From NCBI GenBank assembly GCA_905221605.1, contig CAJNDS010002310.1, positions 315,001 to 379,000 on the forward strand: 64,000 nucleotides of DNA, written 5' to 3'. The stretch comes from Symbiodinium natans (taxonomy: Eukaryota > Sar > Dinophyceae > Suessiales > Symbiodiniaceae). Shown piece after piece: positions 1-11,205 of the stretch. The notes beneath the pieces are model-generated. The model ran no database searches and was not told where the DNA came from. It worked only from the letters and a program-made list of their open reading frames with translations. Every line of letters starts with the position of its first letter. Position 1 is the first letter of the stretch. Made by a program: the position numbers and the translations under genes.

Positions 1-1470
1 CAAAGTGTGCAAGACCGGGGGGGTGTGCGGCATGTTCTTGGTGGTATTGGCGCGCCCAAAACCTCTACAAACTTCGTGGTGGGTTCCCCAGCCGGGTAGA
101 CCTGGTCCAACTAATTTTAACGCTACGCGACCCGCCTCGGCCCGGCCCAGCGCATCCGCGTGAGCATGGTGATTCCGCACGAGTCGCTGTACGTCGTGTC
201 CTTGCTCTCAAAGAGCTGAGGTGTCTGGGGATTGTGGGTCAGCCCTGGGGAAGACCGGGAAGACCGGGTCACAAGTCTCCGGGGGGGGGGGGGGAGGTAC
301 TTGGTGCCCCACAGCTTTCTTTTGGCAAGGGCACTGGAGCTGCAGGCTTCACGCACACGAGAAGCAGCAACAGCAACATCAGCAACCCCATGGTGCATGC
401 ACCAGGAGGCGACGATTCGACACTGGCTCACACTCAGCTCAGTCAGCTTGTTCACGCTCGATCTGGTACGCAGCCGTTCTCCGGAACTGGGCGGGCTAGC
501 CAGAAGCCCCGTCTTCACACTCACACGGGGACGTAGTTCGGGTGGTCATTCGCAGGGTGCTCTATGCATTGCACTCCAGGCGGGTGTACCCTCCGCTGGA
601 GGTGTGAGGTCGTGACCTGAACTTCTGAGGCTCTGGGCATGGGAGATGCTGGGCGAAACCGGCCCCTGCCCCGAGAGAACCACAGAGAGAGGGTGAAACG
701 TAGAGTGGTAGAGAGGGTCTCTCTCTTGAAGAGGGTTGCGGTGTCGTGAAAAAGGCTTCGCAGCACATAGGGGTTCCCGTGCACGCTGTAGGCGCTTGGC
801 CATAGGCATTCGTTGAAGGAAATTGGGGGCAAAGGTCAGAACATCCTAAGAAGCAACGCGGCCCTCCCGATCTCTTTCTCTTGATGCCTTTTCATTTTTT
901 TTGTTTCTCGTTCGCTCTCATCTCATGCTGAACGCAGCATGATGAACAACTGCTGCTCTCACTCTCTCTCTGTTCCTCTCTCCTCCTCGCATATGTGTTT
1001 CTGTCCTTCCTCGCCTTCCGTGCGCTCTCTTCCCGGTTCTCCTTTCTCTCTCTCCTCGCGCTTCCCTCTCTCCTCTCTCTCCTTTTGTTGGTGTTTCTGG
1101 AGTCCCCCCGCCGAGTTCGGTACTCTGAGAGGTGGGAGCGGCACCCTGTGGAAGCCTCGGAATTCTGAGTGATGTTCTTTAGTGCAGTGACCCTCAGAAA
1201 AGAAACCCAGAAGTTCCCAGAAGACCCTGACTCAGCTGACTCCCTGTGACGTGCTGCGCCTCCCTATAGGCGCGGACTTGGGAGCATGCAGGAAATCCAG
1301 GCGCGGCGCTCACAATAGTGGCGAGGCAGAAGCGTCGAGTTGAGAACTCTACAGCAGTGGAGACGGCGGGAGGTTTCCTCATTGTGTTTTTGGAGGTCCC
1401 AGCAAGCCAGCCGTCATGGCAGATGGGACCACGACCTCAGAGTATTTAGGGCCTGAACAAGTCTGAACAA
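1..1470. other. No recognisable gene
   Basis: I see no exon here that I can support. The stretch has a G homopolymer near 280-294 and pyrimidine-rich patches at 880-1090. Short open frames exist on both strands, but none shows a domain or a convincing acceptor-exon-donor arrangement. Confidence 0.5.
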
Positions 1471-1474
1471 GTCT

Positions 1475-1663
1475 GTGCACGGCCGCGTCGCAGTTGGTGT
1501 GTTGTTTTCTCGCGTAGACGTGGAAGAAATAGATAGCGATGGACATTCACCGAATCAACTGAAGGCAGAGCCGACATCAGATCGTTGTCCAAGAGCCACT
1601 CGAAGGTGTGTACCGCCCTTGCGAGAGCACGCGTGGGCAAAGAGAGAGAGAGTCCCAACTTGA
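1475..1663 (+). CDS. Possible exon of unknown gene
   Basis: An open plus-strand frame encodes an acidic stretch, VDVEEIDSDGHSPNQLKAE, followed by a more basic tail and a stop near 1661. Composition is closer to coding than its surroundings. No domain is recognisable and the boundaries are not fixed by clear splice sites, so it could be chance. Confidence 0.22.
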   Translation: MHGRVAVGVLFSRVDVEEIDSDGHSPNQLKAEPTSDRCPRATRRCVPPLREHAWAKRERVPT

Positions 1664-2329
1664 AAGAAAGAAAGAAAGAAGGAAGAAAAGAAGGTGAGAG
1701 CGAGAGCGGGAAGTTGTCTTGGTCACGCACCAGCTGTCTCCTATGCCAACGGGGGAGGCCCTGACGCGCTAACCCGTAGTCTCGCCGAAGACTATCTTTT
1801 CATCTGCGCAAGGGGACACATGGTTCTTTGTTTTACATGTCTTCATGGAGCTCTGGTTGGTGATCTTTTCTTTTTGTCACTCTCTCTCTCTCTCTCTGAA
1901 GTTGTCAGGGGGCAAAGTGGGTCCTGCGCCCTAGCGCTTCCGGGTGCTGACTGTAGCCACAGCGCCCACAACACCCATCGTGGCCCTCAGGATTGAACTT
2001 GTCTGAAGATGACTTGGTTGTCAACAACTTTGGCGACTTGCGGGCAGGGTGCACATGTGGAAACTGGGCGTTTCGTCACGAGGATTGAAAGTTACTGAAG
2101 ACCTGAGGCTTACGACCTTGGCTTCCGAATTGGAGATCGCCTCGTGCAGGCATAGGACAACAGTGAGTGACCCGTGTTAACGTGAAAAGAGTGAAAAGCA
2201 TCTAAGGTCAATCAGGTGCCAGTCTTCAGAGAAGCGGACTTCCGATTCGCGATGCAGGCGGGGAACGAATTACTTTGATATCTAAAGGCCTTGCGGCACG
2301 GGCCGGCCTGGCCGCCTGAAAGCTGAAAC

Positions 2330-2358
2330 TCGGGTTTAGGTTTAGGGGTTTCGGGAGC
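2330..2358 (+). repeat. Telomere-like TTTAGG(G) tract
   Basis: Three adjacent degenerate units read GGTTTAGG, TTTAGGGG and TTTCGGG. TTTAGGG is the telomere repeat of plants and many algae, dinoflagellates included. The tract is short and internal, so it is an interstitial remnant rather than a telomere. Confidence 0.5.
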
Positions 2359-2379
2359 GCAGGGAGTCGGGACGTAATA

Positions 2380-2815
2380 AGTAAAGAAAGAAGAAGAACA
2401 AGACTAGAGGGAAAAGGAAGAAAAATAATAAGAATAAGAGAAAAAAGAAGAAGACAAAGAAGAAGAAAAGAAATAATATGAAAACTAAGAAGAAGAAAAG
2501 AAATAAAGAAAAAGAAGAAGAAGAAGAAAAGACAGAAGCATAAACAGAAGAAGAAGAAGAAGAAAAGAAAGAAGAAGAGCAAGAAGAAAAAGAAGAATAG
2601 AAATAAGAAGAAAAGAAAGAAAAAGAACAATAATACGAAGAAAAAGAGTCAGAAAATAGGAAGAAAAAGAAGAAAAACAAGAAGATGACAAGGACAAAAA
2701 TGAAAAAGGAAGAATAACAACAAGAAGAAGAAAAATAACAAGAAAAGAAAGAATAAAAAGCAGGCAAAAAGAATGAACAAGAAGCAGAAGAGAAGAAAGA
2801 ACAGGAAGCGACAGC
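2380..2815 (+). repeat. Purine-only (GAA/AAG) tract, about 430 bp
   Basis: The plus strand is almost purely A and G, dominated by AAG, GAA and AAGAAGAAAAG words. The complementary strand gives long Phe/Ser/Leu open frames that are only shadows of the composition. Such a polypurine-polypyrimidine tract could form triplex DNA. Confidence 0.9.
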
Positions 2816-2889
2816 TGAAACCCTATCTGTAATCCTCTGCGTGCGTGCGTGCGTGCGCGAGCGCGTGCGCGAGCGCCCGTGCGCGTGCG

Positions 2890-3900
2890 CGTGCGCGCAC
2901 GATCGCAACAGCATCATTGGCATCAGCGGCTTGGGGGCGGGGGCCGAAAGTCGCGAAACACACGTCTAAACGAACGACGAAACCCTGGTTTTCCCGAAGA
3001 AAAACGCGTTTTCCCCGAGGTTGGGCGCTTTTTTCTGTTCCCGGCCCTCGCCCCCAGGCGAGCATCGTGAGCATCAGCGGCCTGGGCCCGCATGCGAACA
3101 GGTGGCTAGACACCTTGTTTTTGGATGCCTTGACCGCTGTCGCCCGCCCACACCCCCCAGACCTTCGGGGAGCTGCCCTTGGAGCAGCGCCAACCCACGC
3201 GACGTGCGCACGGCTGGCGCTGCGTGCATACACGGCAGCCACAACGAGGAGTTTTTGAACAGTTTTTCGCGCAACACGCAAAAGACATGGTATTTACCAC
3301 GTTTTCGGCCCCTCGGACGCCCCCCCCCCCCCCAAGCGAGCATCATGAGCATCAGCGAGGCCCTCATGAGCATCAGCGAGGCTCCAGACCGGGACCCGAG
3401 GGCCCTGGAGAAATGAAGGGCTCATCAGCTCACCCGTGGGTGCGCATCGTAAGCGTCGGCTCCCCCCCGAAACCGTGGGTGTCAATGATGCTCACCGTGG
3501 AGGCGCGGCAGTGACCCAAAAGGAGGTGTGTGTCGAAACACGCGAAAAACGGTATTTCGATGTTTTCTGGCTTTGTTGAGGCGCCCGGGCCCTCCTGTGG
3601 CCCCGGAGGCGGGTCGCTGATGCTCATGATGCTCGCCCCTGTTGAGGCGTCGGTACCCCCCCAAAACTTGAGGAAGATGGTCTTTGGTCGATGACGCGCG
3701 CCGGGTCACGCATCATGAGTCCTCCAGGGCGTTTTGGCGGCCCTCCAAAAACGCAGAAAAGCATGGTATTTTACGATGTTTTCGGCACTTCTGCGCATTC
3801 GCGTTTGGGACCCCGCTCGGAGCCCTCCTGGGGCTCCCCCGGAGCCCCATGCAAGGAACCATGCGATTTTCAGGGCGGGTCGGCCGTGCCGTAAAAGGCA
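2890..3900. repeat. Block of degenerate ~200-270 bp repeats
   Basis: Several divergent copies follow one another. Each carries a GAGCATCATGAGCATCAG-like palindromic motif (near 3060, 3340 and 3365, inverted at 3618) and an AAAA...GGTATTT...CGATGTTTTC-like motif (near 3275, 3550 and 3765). Spacing between like motifs is roughly 210-270 bp. A related motif, CTGATGCTCATGATTCTCGCCCC, recurs far away at 55,862. No convincing coding potential is visible. Confidence 0.6.
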
Positions 3901-4560
3901 AGCCTAATTTAGGCTAAGCCGTGCTCCGCACTGGACCACGCGGCCAGGCCGGATTTAATGGCTGCCGCCAATGCCGCCGAGCCCAAAAACTGCCAGTTCT
4001 CCGAAATCCAGGCCGAGTCAAATCCGAGGAACTAAAGGCGGTCAAGATTGCAAGTCTTGCCAGTGCCATTGCAAAAATGCCCTCGCGCCGCTCATCATGG
4101 ATGGGTTCCAGCTGCAGCGGGAGTTTGGGCATGCATTGGAACGTTTGGGGGAAGGGGGGGGGGGGGCAGCGGGCCGAGGGGGCGGGGGGAGTGGGGAGCA
4201 GTGGTTTGAAGAGGCGCGGGTGGAGGGCGGGGCTGTGTTGAAGGCGTAGTGGGAGGGGGGACAGCGCGGGTGTGGGCAGGGTGGGGGGGCGGGCGGGCTG
4301 GGGCTTGAAGGCGAAGGTTTCAAGGCGCAAATTGGGAGGGCGGGTTTGATTTGGGCACAAGGAGGGCGGGGGGGGCGGCGGGGAAGGTTTTGAAGGCGTA
4401 GGGGCGGGGATGGCGGGGGGATTGAAGGCGTAGTGGGAGGAACCTGTCGGGATTTCACAAACGCCGACAGCGGGGTCGGCGGATAGAGAGGCAAGGCGGC
4501 CACGGCTGAATGACAAGCAGACCCAGACTAGGATAGCCTAAAAAAGACGCGCGCTACACG
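3900..4560. other. GC-rich low-complexity DNA
   Basis: The plus strand is strongly G-rich from about 4140 to 4440, with runs of 4 to 12 G broken by AAGGCG and GGTTTGAAGGCG words. Minus-strand Pro-rich open frames are shadows of this bias. No gene is supported. Confidence 0.6.
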
Positions 4561-4784
4561 CCATTCGTCCGCGGGCCACAGTTCGTAGAACGGTTTAAAA
4601 GTGCTCGCGCTCGATGAGTGTGCTCATTCTGCTCGCCCGGGCACAACAACGCCGGCAGCAACAGCAATAACAACAGCAACCGACAACCACAGCGACAACC
4701 GCAGCGATGGCGACGGCGACAACAAAAACAACAAGAATGACCACGACCACGACGGCGACGGCGACGGTGGCGGCGGCGACGGCG

Positions 4785-4808
4785 ACGGCCACGACGACGA
4801 CGACGGCC

Positions 4809-4884
<76 letters not shown>

Positions 4885-4886
4885 CC

Positions 4887-4959
<73 letters not shown>

Positions 4960-4961
4960 CC

Positions 4962-5048
<87 letters not shown>
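4785..5048 (+). repeat. (GAC)n trinucleotide microsatellite
   Basis: About 260 bp of almost pure GAC units, interrupted a few times by GGCCAC. All three frames stay open and give poly-Asp, poly-Thr or poly-Arg/Val. One plus-strand frame runs from 4601 to 5632 through the tract as poly-Asp, but the flanking residues show no recognised domain, so coding status is unproven. Confidence 0.95.
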
Positions 5049-5855
5049 TTCAAGACGCTGTGATGACGCTGCACGCTTGCGATGGCTTGCAAGATCTTGC
5101 AAGGGTGGGATGTGCGGATTTGGGTCAAGTGCTAGCCCATGCTAGCCCCGAAAATCTCAAGACGAGAGTCCTTGGCTACGCATCCGGGGTGTCCCTTGGT
5201 CATGGGCAATCGCATCGTAGAATGTCGGTTTTGTCTCTGAGTCATGGAACTGCGAGCTGTGCGAAGAAGTTGCTTCCGAAAGGATGCCTTGCGTCGGAAC
5301 ACGGAGCGCCGCGAGTCGCGGCCTCTCTGGAGACATCGCTTCTGGCTGTTGCTGCAGTTTTCAGAAACTGCTGTGTCGCCAAGTCTATCATCAGCGCCGT
5401 TCGCAAAAAACATGTTAAGCCAACGGCGTATCCGGCTAGTGTAAGCTTCGTTGAAGCAGCTTGTTGTGCTGATTTTGCGTTGTGGCGTGTTGTCTTTGTA
5501 CCATCTCTGAGGCCTATTGTCTTCCACGTCATGAGCCACGCTCTTATATGGAATGAATATGAGCGAGCGGGGTGGGGGGGTAGAAAATCCAGCCGCTTCT
5601 GGCTCCACTCTCGCTTTGTCTCGTCTTGGTGAATGCCTCATATGCTGTTGCCAGAGACCCCCCCTAAGCCCAAGCCCCGGACCCTTCAAGGACGGCCTGC
5701 GTCCCAGTCCATGTGCTGGCCTTAGGCAGTGAGGCAGTCTCAAACAATCTCAAGCATCTCACCTGACAATTGAGAGTTCAGCATACCACTGTGAATTGAA
5801 GCTGAGAATCAGTGAGAGCACGCAGTTCTGCTGACAATTCTCTGCGTTCTGAGAG
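5049..5855. other. No supported gene
   Basis: Open frames of about 190-200 codons exist on both strands (plus to 5632, minus 5743-5132). They overlap and neither shows a domain. One may be real; the sequence alone does not decide. Confidence 0.4.
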
Positions 5856-6036
5856 GTCAGCGCCCACAGTGCCGCAGCAGCCGCAGCATGTGCCGCAGCA
5901 TGCGCCACAGCATGCGCCACAGCACCACATGGCAGCCCCAACCGCGGTGCCTGGCTCTGGTGGCGAGCCTGGCCCAGGCCCCTCAATGCGGCCTCCTCAG
6001 AGCTTGTCTCAATATGTGCCTTTTTTTGGAGCCTGA
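5856..6036 (+). CDS. C-terminal exon, Gln/Pro/His-rich protein
   Basis: A possible AG|G acceptor lies at 5855/5856, and the frame then runs about 60 codons to a TGA at 6034-6036. The protein has a PQQPQHVPQHAPQHAPQHH tract followed by Gly/Pro-rich sequence and ends SLSQYVPFFGA. The repeated PQHA unit is a small tandem duplication inside coding sequence. Upstream exons were not identified and the function is unknown. Confidence 0.5.
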
Positions 6037-6108
6037 AAAGGCTTGAAAAAGCGCCTTTTCACACTCTGGGTTGTGCCTAGACTTCGCACTTAGCACGCTC
6101 CGACATTT

Positions 6109-6561
6109 TTGACCTGGCCCCTTCGCTCTCTTCTGGAAGACCAAGCTAGTTCACTATTGAGGCAAGACCTGCCGGGATCGGATGAGAACGGGGACACTGA
6201 GATAAAGTACTCTTGGCACCCCAGCAGCACTCACGTAACAGAACAGCTTCACAGGACCTGCGAGGATCCTGGGTGTATGGCGACAAGTACACAGCACGGG
6301 CCTCGGTTTGGGAGAGTCTCGGAGGCGGAGAGATCAGAGAGACAGGGCATCTTCCCAAAACCTGACCTGGCAGCTGATGTCGCAGCATATTATCGCAGCA
6401 TATCATCGCAGCATGTCGCGAGTCTGGCCCTGGCAGCAACATATGAGGATGACCTTTACACGTACGTGATCCGACAAGTGCGCGCCTTATGCTTGAATAT
6501 GAAAGGGCCGCCTCACGCCAGCAACTATGCGAGACTGCCACTAGACTTCTTGAATTCTTGA
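6109..6561 (+). CDS. Possible coding stretch, unknown protein
   Basis: This plus-strand frame stays open for about 150 codons with mixed composition (for example DENGDTEIKYSW and LAADVAAYYRS). It contains three CGCAGCAT-type words in a row near 6380-6415. It lacks an obvious ATG and any domain, so it may be an exon or chance. A GAATTCTT 9-mer is repeated at its 3' end (6549-6570). Confidence 0.25.
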   Translation: MTWPLRSLLEDQASSLLRQDLPGSDENGDTEIKYSWHPSSTHVTEQLHRTCEDPGCMATSTQHGPRFGRVSEAERSERQGIFPKPDLAADVAAYYRSISSQHVASLALAATYEDDLYTYVIRQVRALCLNMKGPPHASNYARLPLDFLNS

Positions 6562-6858
6562 ATTCTTGAATCGTTTGGGATGAGGTTGGCCCTGAGATGT
6601 GCTGGAAACTGAGCAGGGCGTGAGAATCGTGAGCACGGCAAGACAAACTGCCTTGGCATTTGCTTGTGAGGTTTCGAGCAGACGCTGCCCAATCGAGAGA
6701 AGGCCGAGCTGTACTGACCGGTGTAGACGTCTGAATTCTCGATCGCCCCGTTCAGATCACCGGGATGCTGGTTCATGATGGAATGTGGCTCAGGAGACAT
6801 CTCTCTCTTTCTCTCAGCCAGCTCTGCTTACAGTTTTCCAGCGAGGAGCAACTTGCAG

Positions 6859-6912
6859 AGCAAGGAGGGCTTCTACGGCGAGCTCCGCATGCAATATGAC
6901 CCCGAGGAAAAG
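6859..6912 (+). CDS. 54-nt phase-0 exon, unknown gene
   Basis: An acceptor (TTGCAG) and a GT donor (AAAAG|GTGTGC) flank exactly 18 codons reading SKEGFYGELRMQYDPEEK. The composition is strongly coding-like. The neighbouring exons of the gene could not be assigned and no family is recognised. Confidence 0.5.
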
Positions 6913-7299
6913 GTGTGCAACAGTACTCCACTCTGTTTTAATCTGTGGGTTAATCTGAGAATGTTTACAGAAGCCATGTTCGTTGAGATGGGAAGATGGC
7001 CTGAGGCTCGTCTGGCTTGAAGCTCAATTTTGAAGCTCTCGGAAGGTGCTGGTCTCACAGCTGAAGAGAAAGGATGAGACTAAATGGAGCAGTGACATAC
7101 TGGCCAGACGCGCCCCGCCCTCAGCTGCTGTTTGTGGCTGGTGCTGTGCAGGCCCAAGGCCGGCAGGGCTTTTTGTTTCAGGATGCAGGGTGTCTCGTGG
7201 GTTTTTGCAGTTTCTGCATCCAACCTGGTCCCACCTCGATGCGTGTGACGATGTGATCATCTTGCCCAAGCGCAAGTCCTTCGCAACCTCGGTGGCTGT

Positions 7300-8252
7300 C
7301 TGTCCTTCGTTGGCATCATCAAGGCTGCGCAAAAATGGTCCAAGCATCGTTGGCAACCCCGTGGATGTATTCGTCGAGTTTGTCTTGGCGGTGTTGTCAC
7401 TGTCATCGAATTTCTCTCTTGGGTGTGGGCACTGTGTCTTTTGTAGAGCGGCATGCGCTAAGGCAGGATCGGGTGGTCGGGCCTGATCTGAGGCTGGTGT
7501 GCTGATTTTGGGCAGCTTAGAAAGTTCCTCCCCGACTTGAGTGGAGGTGGACTTTTGCGCAATTGACATCCGCAGCCGTTCATCTGGCGCCATCCTCTCA
7601 AACCAGTTGTAGTGATGGAATGACTGAAAGAAACAGAGGGCTTTTAACAGAGGACTTAAAGAGAGAGGCTTTTCTCTGAGATTCTGAGAGGGTGAGTATT
7701 GAGTTAGATGTGAGTTAGGATGAGATGTGATGTTGGAGCCCAAGCTCGAGGCTCCCTTTTGCTCTCACGGGAGAGCCGACACTCGCATAACGCGAGTTGC
7801 TCCCACTCTGCACATCATCCGTGCTTCTTACGGTGTTTCTCCGGCTTCTCCGGCTTCTCCGGCTTCTCCCTGTCGCAGCGCAGATGACTCGGGTGATTCC
7901 GCACGCACAAGCCATGAAGTCTCTTCACTCAGAGCCTTCTCATGGTCCTTCTCCTTCTCTTCGTGCTCTTCTTTTGCTCTGTCCGCTCTCGCTTTCGCAT
8001 GCGATCATGGTACTGGCTCCCGGGTGGGCAAGAGAAGACGGAGATTTCGGACATGGAGGGCTGGAGCAGCTGGAGCAGCTGGAGCAGCTGGAGGAGACAG
8101 AGCAGCCCGAACAGCCAGAAGCGCTGAAGGCGGCGCTGAAGGCGGCGCTGAAAGCCGTGGAATCTTGAGATCCGTGGACGATCTGCCAAAGCCCACTGCT
8201 TTGGGAATTGAGCTCCGGGCAAGCTCTGCTGTCGCAGCCCCCATCTCTGCGA
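7300..8252 (-). CDS. Minus-strand multi-exon gene, unknown function
   Basis: Reading the minus strand downward gives exon 8252-8156 (contains VAEMGAATAELARSSIPKA, GC donor), exon 7991-7832 (52 codons, charged KEEHEEKEKDHEK then Ser/Glu-rich, ending in a 9-nt tandem repeat coding GEAGEAGEAGE, GTAAGA donor) and exon 7623-7483 (47 codons, contains SFHHYNWFERMAPDERLRMS, TTTCAG acceptor, GC donor). A further exon around 7420-7300 carries KFDDSDNTAKTNSTNTSTG. Phases fit within exons, but not all junctions could be closed, so at least one small exon is missing. Charged coiled-coil-like segments dominate. No family is recognised. The gene lies head-to-head with the EF-hand/thioredoxin region. Confidence 0.55.
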
Positions 8253-8509
8253 CTGATGGTTCATTTAAACAGCCGTTGCTGCGTGTGCACCATTCATTGG
8301 ACCCGACAGATGTGATTGGGAACCAGCGCGCCGTGGCTGCAACTCTGCTGCAAAGACAAAAGCCAGAGAAAGGGCTTCTTTGGAAAGAGGGGGGGGGGGG
8401 GGCATACATTGGGGAGAGCCGCCCACATCCCCCCGCAAGGCATCATTGAAGGAAGCTTGAAGGCCTGTCTAAGCTATACAAAACTCGCCCTTACGACACC
8501 TCAGTCCAT

Positions 8510-9446
8510 GAACATGAGCCGCTTATCAGAGACACTTGCCTCGAATCATCCCGGATCTCGAGTTCGAATAGCTTTGACGAGTAAGGCGAGCCTGCAAGAA
8601 CTGGTGGCCCACTTCAAGTGGAAGGGGGTTGTTGGCTGCAGCATAACCAAGAAATCCTGCGAGATGTTGGGCGTGGAGGCTTCCTCTTTTGAGGCAATGG
8701 AGGCCGGTGCAGGAAAGCTCCTGGCGAAAGCTTTGCATGGCAAGGCTTCGTTTGTTCATAGCATGGTTCACACCACAGCAGCAGGCTACAACGACTTGAT
8801 TTGGGGGAGAAGTGCCCAAGAGCAACTGTGGCGCAGACACGTCGTTTTGGTAGCCACTTTAGGCCAGAATCTTGGGGCCGTGGTCTTCAGCGATGGCAAG
8901 AGGGTGCGACATGCCGAATGGTGCCAGCCTGCACCGCCCCGACCGGCCGAGTTGGCCGAGTTGGCCGAGCCGGCCGAGCCGGCCGAGCCGGCCGAGCCGG
9001 CCGAGCCGGCCGAGGAGATGGAGGGAGACGCCTCAGACTCAGACTGCTGCCCTCCACAACTTCTGGGGCTGTCTGGGCTCTCCGGACTCCCTGAGGAGTG
9101 GGCGGAATGGGCTGCAGCCGTGGATTTCCAACTCAAGGACCTCCTCTTCTCCGTGCCAACCCTCGACCAGCTCCTCATCTTCCCCACCGGGCGGAGCCAA
9201 GTCCTAGAAGACCTGAGGCTCGAGCAGAAAGAAGCCCCCTCCACCCAACCTCCACACCCACACCCCCACACCCACATCCCCATACCCACACACACCCACC
9301 CCGCCACCGCGAGGTCGAGCCTGCCGCAGACGCTGGAGGCCGCGGCGCAGAAGGGCTGCTCAGTGCAGGTCGCTCAGAGCGAAGGCTCGCTTGTGCGGGG
9401 GGCGGCAACCTGCGCGCTGATGGAACTGGAGGCCGACTCGACTTGA
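8510..9446 (+). CDS. Open reading region upstream of the EF-hand gene
   Basis: A plus-strand frame stays open for over 300 codons. Its middle part has coding character (LQELVAHFKWKGVVGCSITK, then EEWAEWAAAVDFQLKDLLF and SVPTLDQLLIFPTGRSQVLE). Between these is a 9-nt tandem repeat coding AEPAEPAEPAEP (about 8960-9010). It could hold 5' exons of the EF-hand/thioredoxin gene that starts being readable at 9590. The CA-rich stretch at 9245-9300 is probably intronic. No domain is recognised. Confidence 0.35.
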
Positions 9447-9589
9447 TGACTGAGAGAGTCGACAGGGGGGGGGCATGAGCAGTTAGTGTTTAGTCTTCGT
9501 GGTACGATGTGGTAAGTGTGGTTGCCTTGGCTTGTCTTCTGTTGCTGTTCTGAAGCGGCGATCTCATTCCTCGGTGCCTTTTTTCCGAG

Positions 9590-11205
9590 GCGGTGCAGAT
9601 GCTAAGCCAGCTGCGGGAAGTTTTGTCCCAGAAGAGATCGCTCCAGAGCCTCTCCGATCAGCAGCTCCGCGACATCTTCGACCGGCCCCCTAGCTGCGAA
9701 TGCCCTGTCAGAATGAGAACAGCATAAGAGAAAATTCACAACGCGTGCTTTTTCATACGCAAACAAGTTGGTCATAAAGTTGGCTCTTTAAAGGCTAGAC
9801 ACGGATGGAGATGGAGTCCTGGACGTGGTCGAGCTGCAGAAGGGGCTCGAGATGCTTGGAGTACAGCGAGACATGACATCACTCTTGGCTGAGCTGGGCA
9901 CGGAAGCCTCCGAAGGCGAAGGGCCCCACCAACTCCAGCGGCCACCTGGGCCTGTGAAGCCTGTGAAGCCTGTGAAGCCTGTGAAGCCTGTGAAAGTGGA
10001 GAACTTCATGTCCTGGTGGCTTCAGAATGTGCGGAGCGCGCGCATTGTGACGCTCAGCAGCTCACAAGCTTGGACGGATTTGCTGCAGATGGATCCACCC
10101 GACGGCTTTGGGCCTCTGATCTTGCTGGAGGCCGGAGGGGTGGGGGGGGCCATAGAGTAGACTTCTGAGAAAGCCTTGCGGGGGCCGGGGGCGGCCGGAA
10201 TGCCGGAAGGCTCCCCATTGAAAAGCACAAAATGAGATTCAAAGGTCACTTTCACCTTCTGCCGGGCCTGCCGGGCCTTCGAGCCCAAGTTTCGGAAGCT
10301 CGCCGAAGCGTATCCCAGAGTTCGCTTCGTGCAGCTCATCGGCAACGGGACCATCGGCGCCATGGACCTCGTGCAGGAGGACACCGGACACATACACTCA
10401 CTGTCACTCACTTTCTTTCCTTCTCCGAAGTTGTGCTCCAGCTTCCTTTCTCTCCGCGGGGGCCGCTGGCAGCAGCGACGCTGACGATGAGTGTTGGCTG
10501 CGTCGAGGACAGATGAAAAATGGAGATGCCCGAGGCGTTTCGTGGGCGCATTCCGTGGTTCAAATGTGTGGTGCGGAGACAACGGCAGCAGAGAAACAAA
10601 AGCAAAACGGTCAAGCTCCACAAGGTGCAGCAAAACACCGCGGCGCGTGCAGCCGTTCTGAACGAGAGAGGTGCGCTCGGCAATTGAAGCCTCCGAACAA
10701 CACCACCCCTCTTGAGCCCTGGGTCCGGCAACCCTGAGAGGTGCACTAACATCAACGCTGTAAAATGGCTTTGTTTAAGCATGCCCTGACCGATTCGACC
10801 CGATCCACATCAGTTCGATTCGACTTTGTTGCGATGCGATTTCTCGATGCCCCCGCCTCCACCTCCCACTTTTCCCTTGAAATAGTATTGCAGAGTACAA
10901 GTCCATGTCCACTATGTCCAGTCAATCCAACGCAAGAATTGCGCCATGCAGCTGCGCATAGGCGTTGCTCCGCAGGAGCTCAAATGCAAGAAGTCGCCCA
11001 GCTTCTTCATCTTCAAGCGTGGTGGTGAGATGCTTGATAGATGGGACGGTGCTGATGCAGACAGGTGGGGGACACATGCCTCACGCAATTATTGGCAGGC
11101 GTGTTACTGTGGGCTTAGAAAATGACGAAGACATGTCCTGTTAGTCTATTTCAGATGCCTGCCATTGGGACAGGCTGGAAGAGCACTTATCTTCCTTTTC
11201 TGCTG
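9590..11205 (+). CDS. EF-hand plus thioredoxin-fold protein
   Basis: Exons join in phase as 9590-9684 (GC donor), 9794-10130 (GC donor), 10245 to about 10379, about 10922-11064 (GT donor), and 11174-11205 (GT donor). The first junction restores a canonical EF-hand: helix SLSDQQLRDIFDR followed by the loop DTDGDGVLDVVE. The acidic residues at loop positions 1, 3, 5, 9 and 12 and Gly at 6 are all present, so calcium binding is expected. A KPVKPVKPVKPVK linker follows. The junction at 10130/10245 restores LILLEVTFTFCRACRAFEPK, a thioredoxin beta strand with a CRAC active-site motif. The later exons supply the cis-Pro region (KKSPSFFIFKRGGEM) and the last helix (DADRLEEHL). The 5' end and the true stop were not fixed, and the junction 10379/10922 is the weakest. 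Likely a calcium-linked redox protein. Confidence 0.78.

Noticed and set aside
4601-5632. 343-codon frame with poly-Asp
   Set aside because: Driven by the (GAC)n microsatellite; flanks have no domain and no intron-exon logic.
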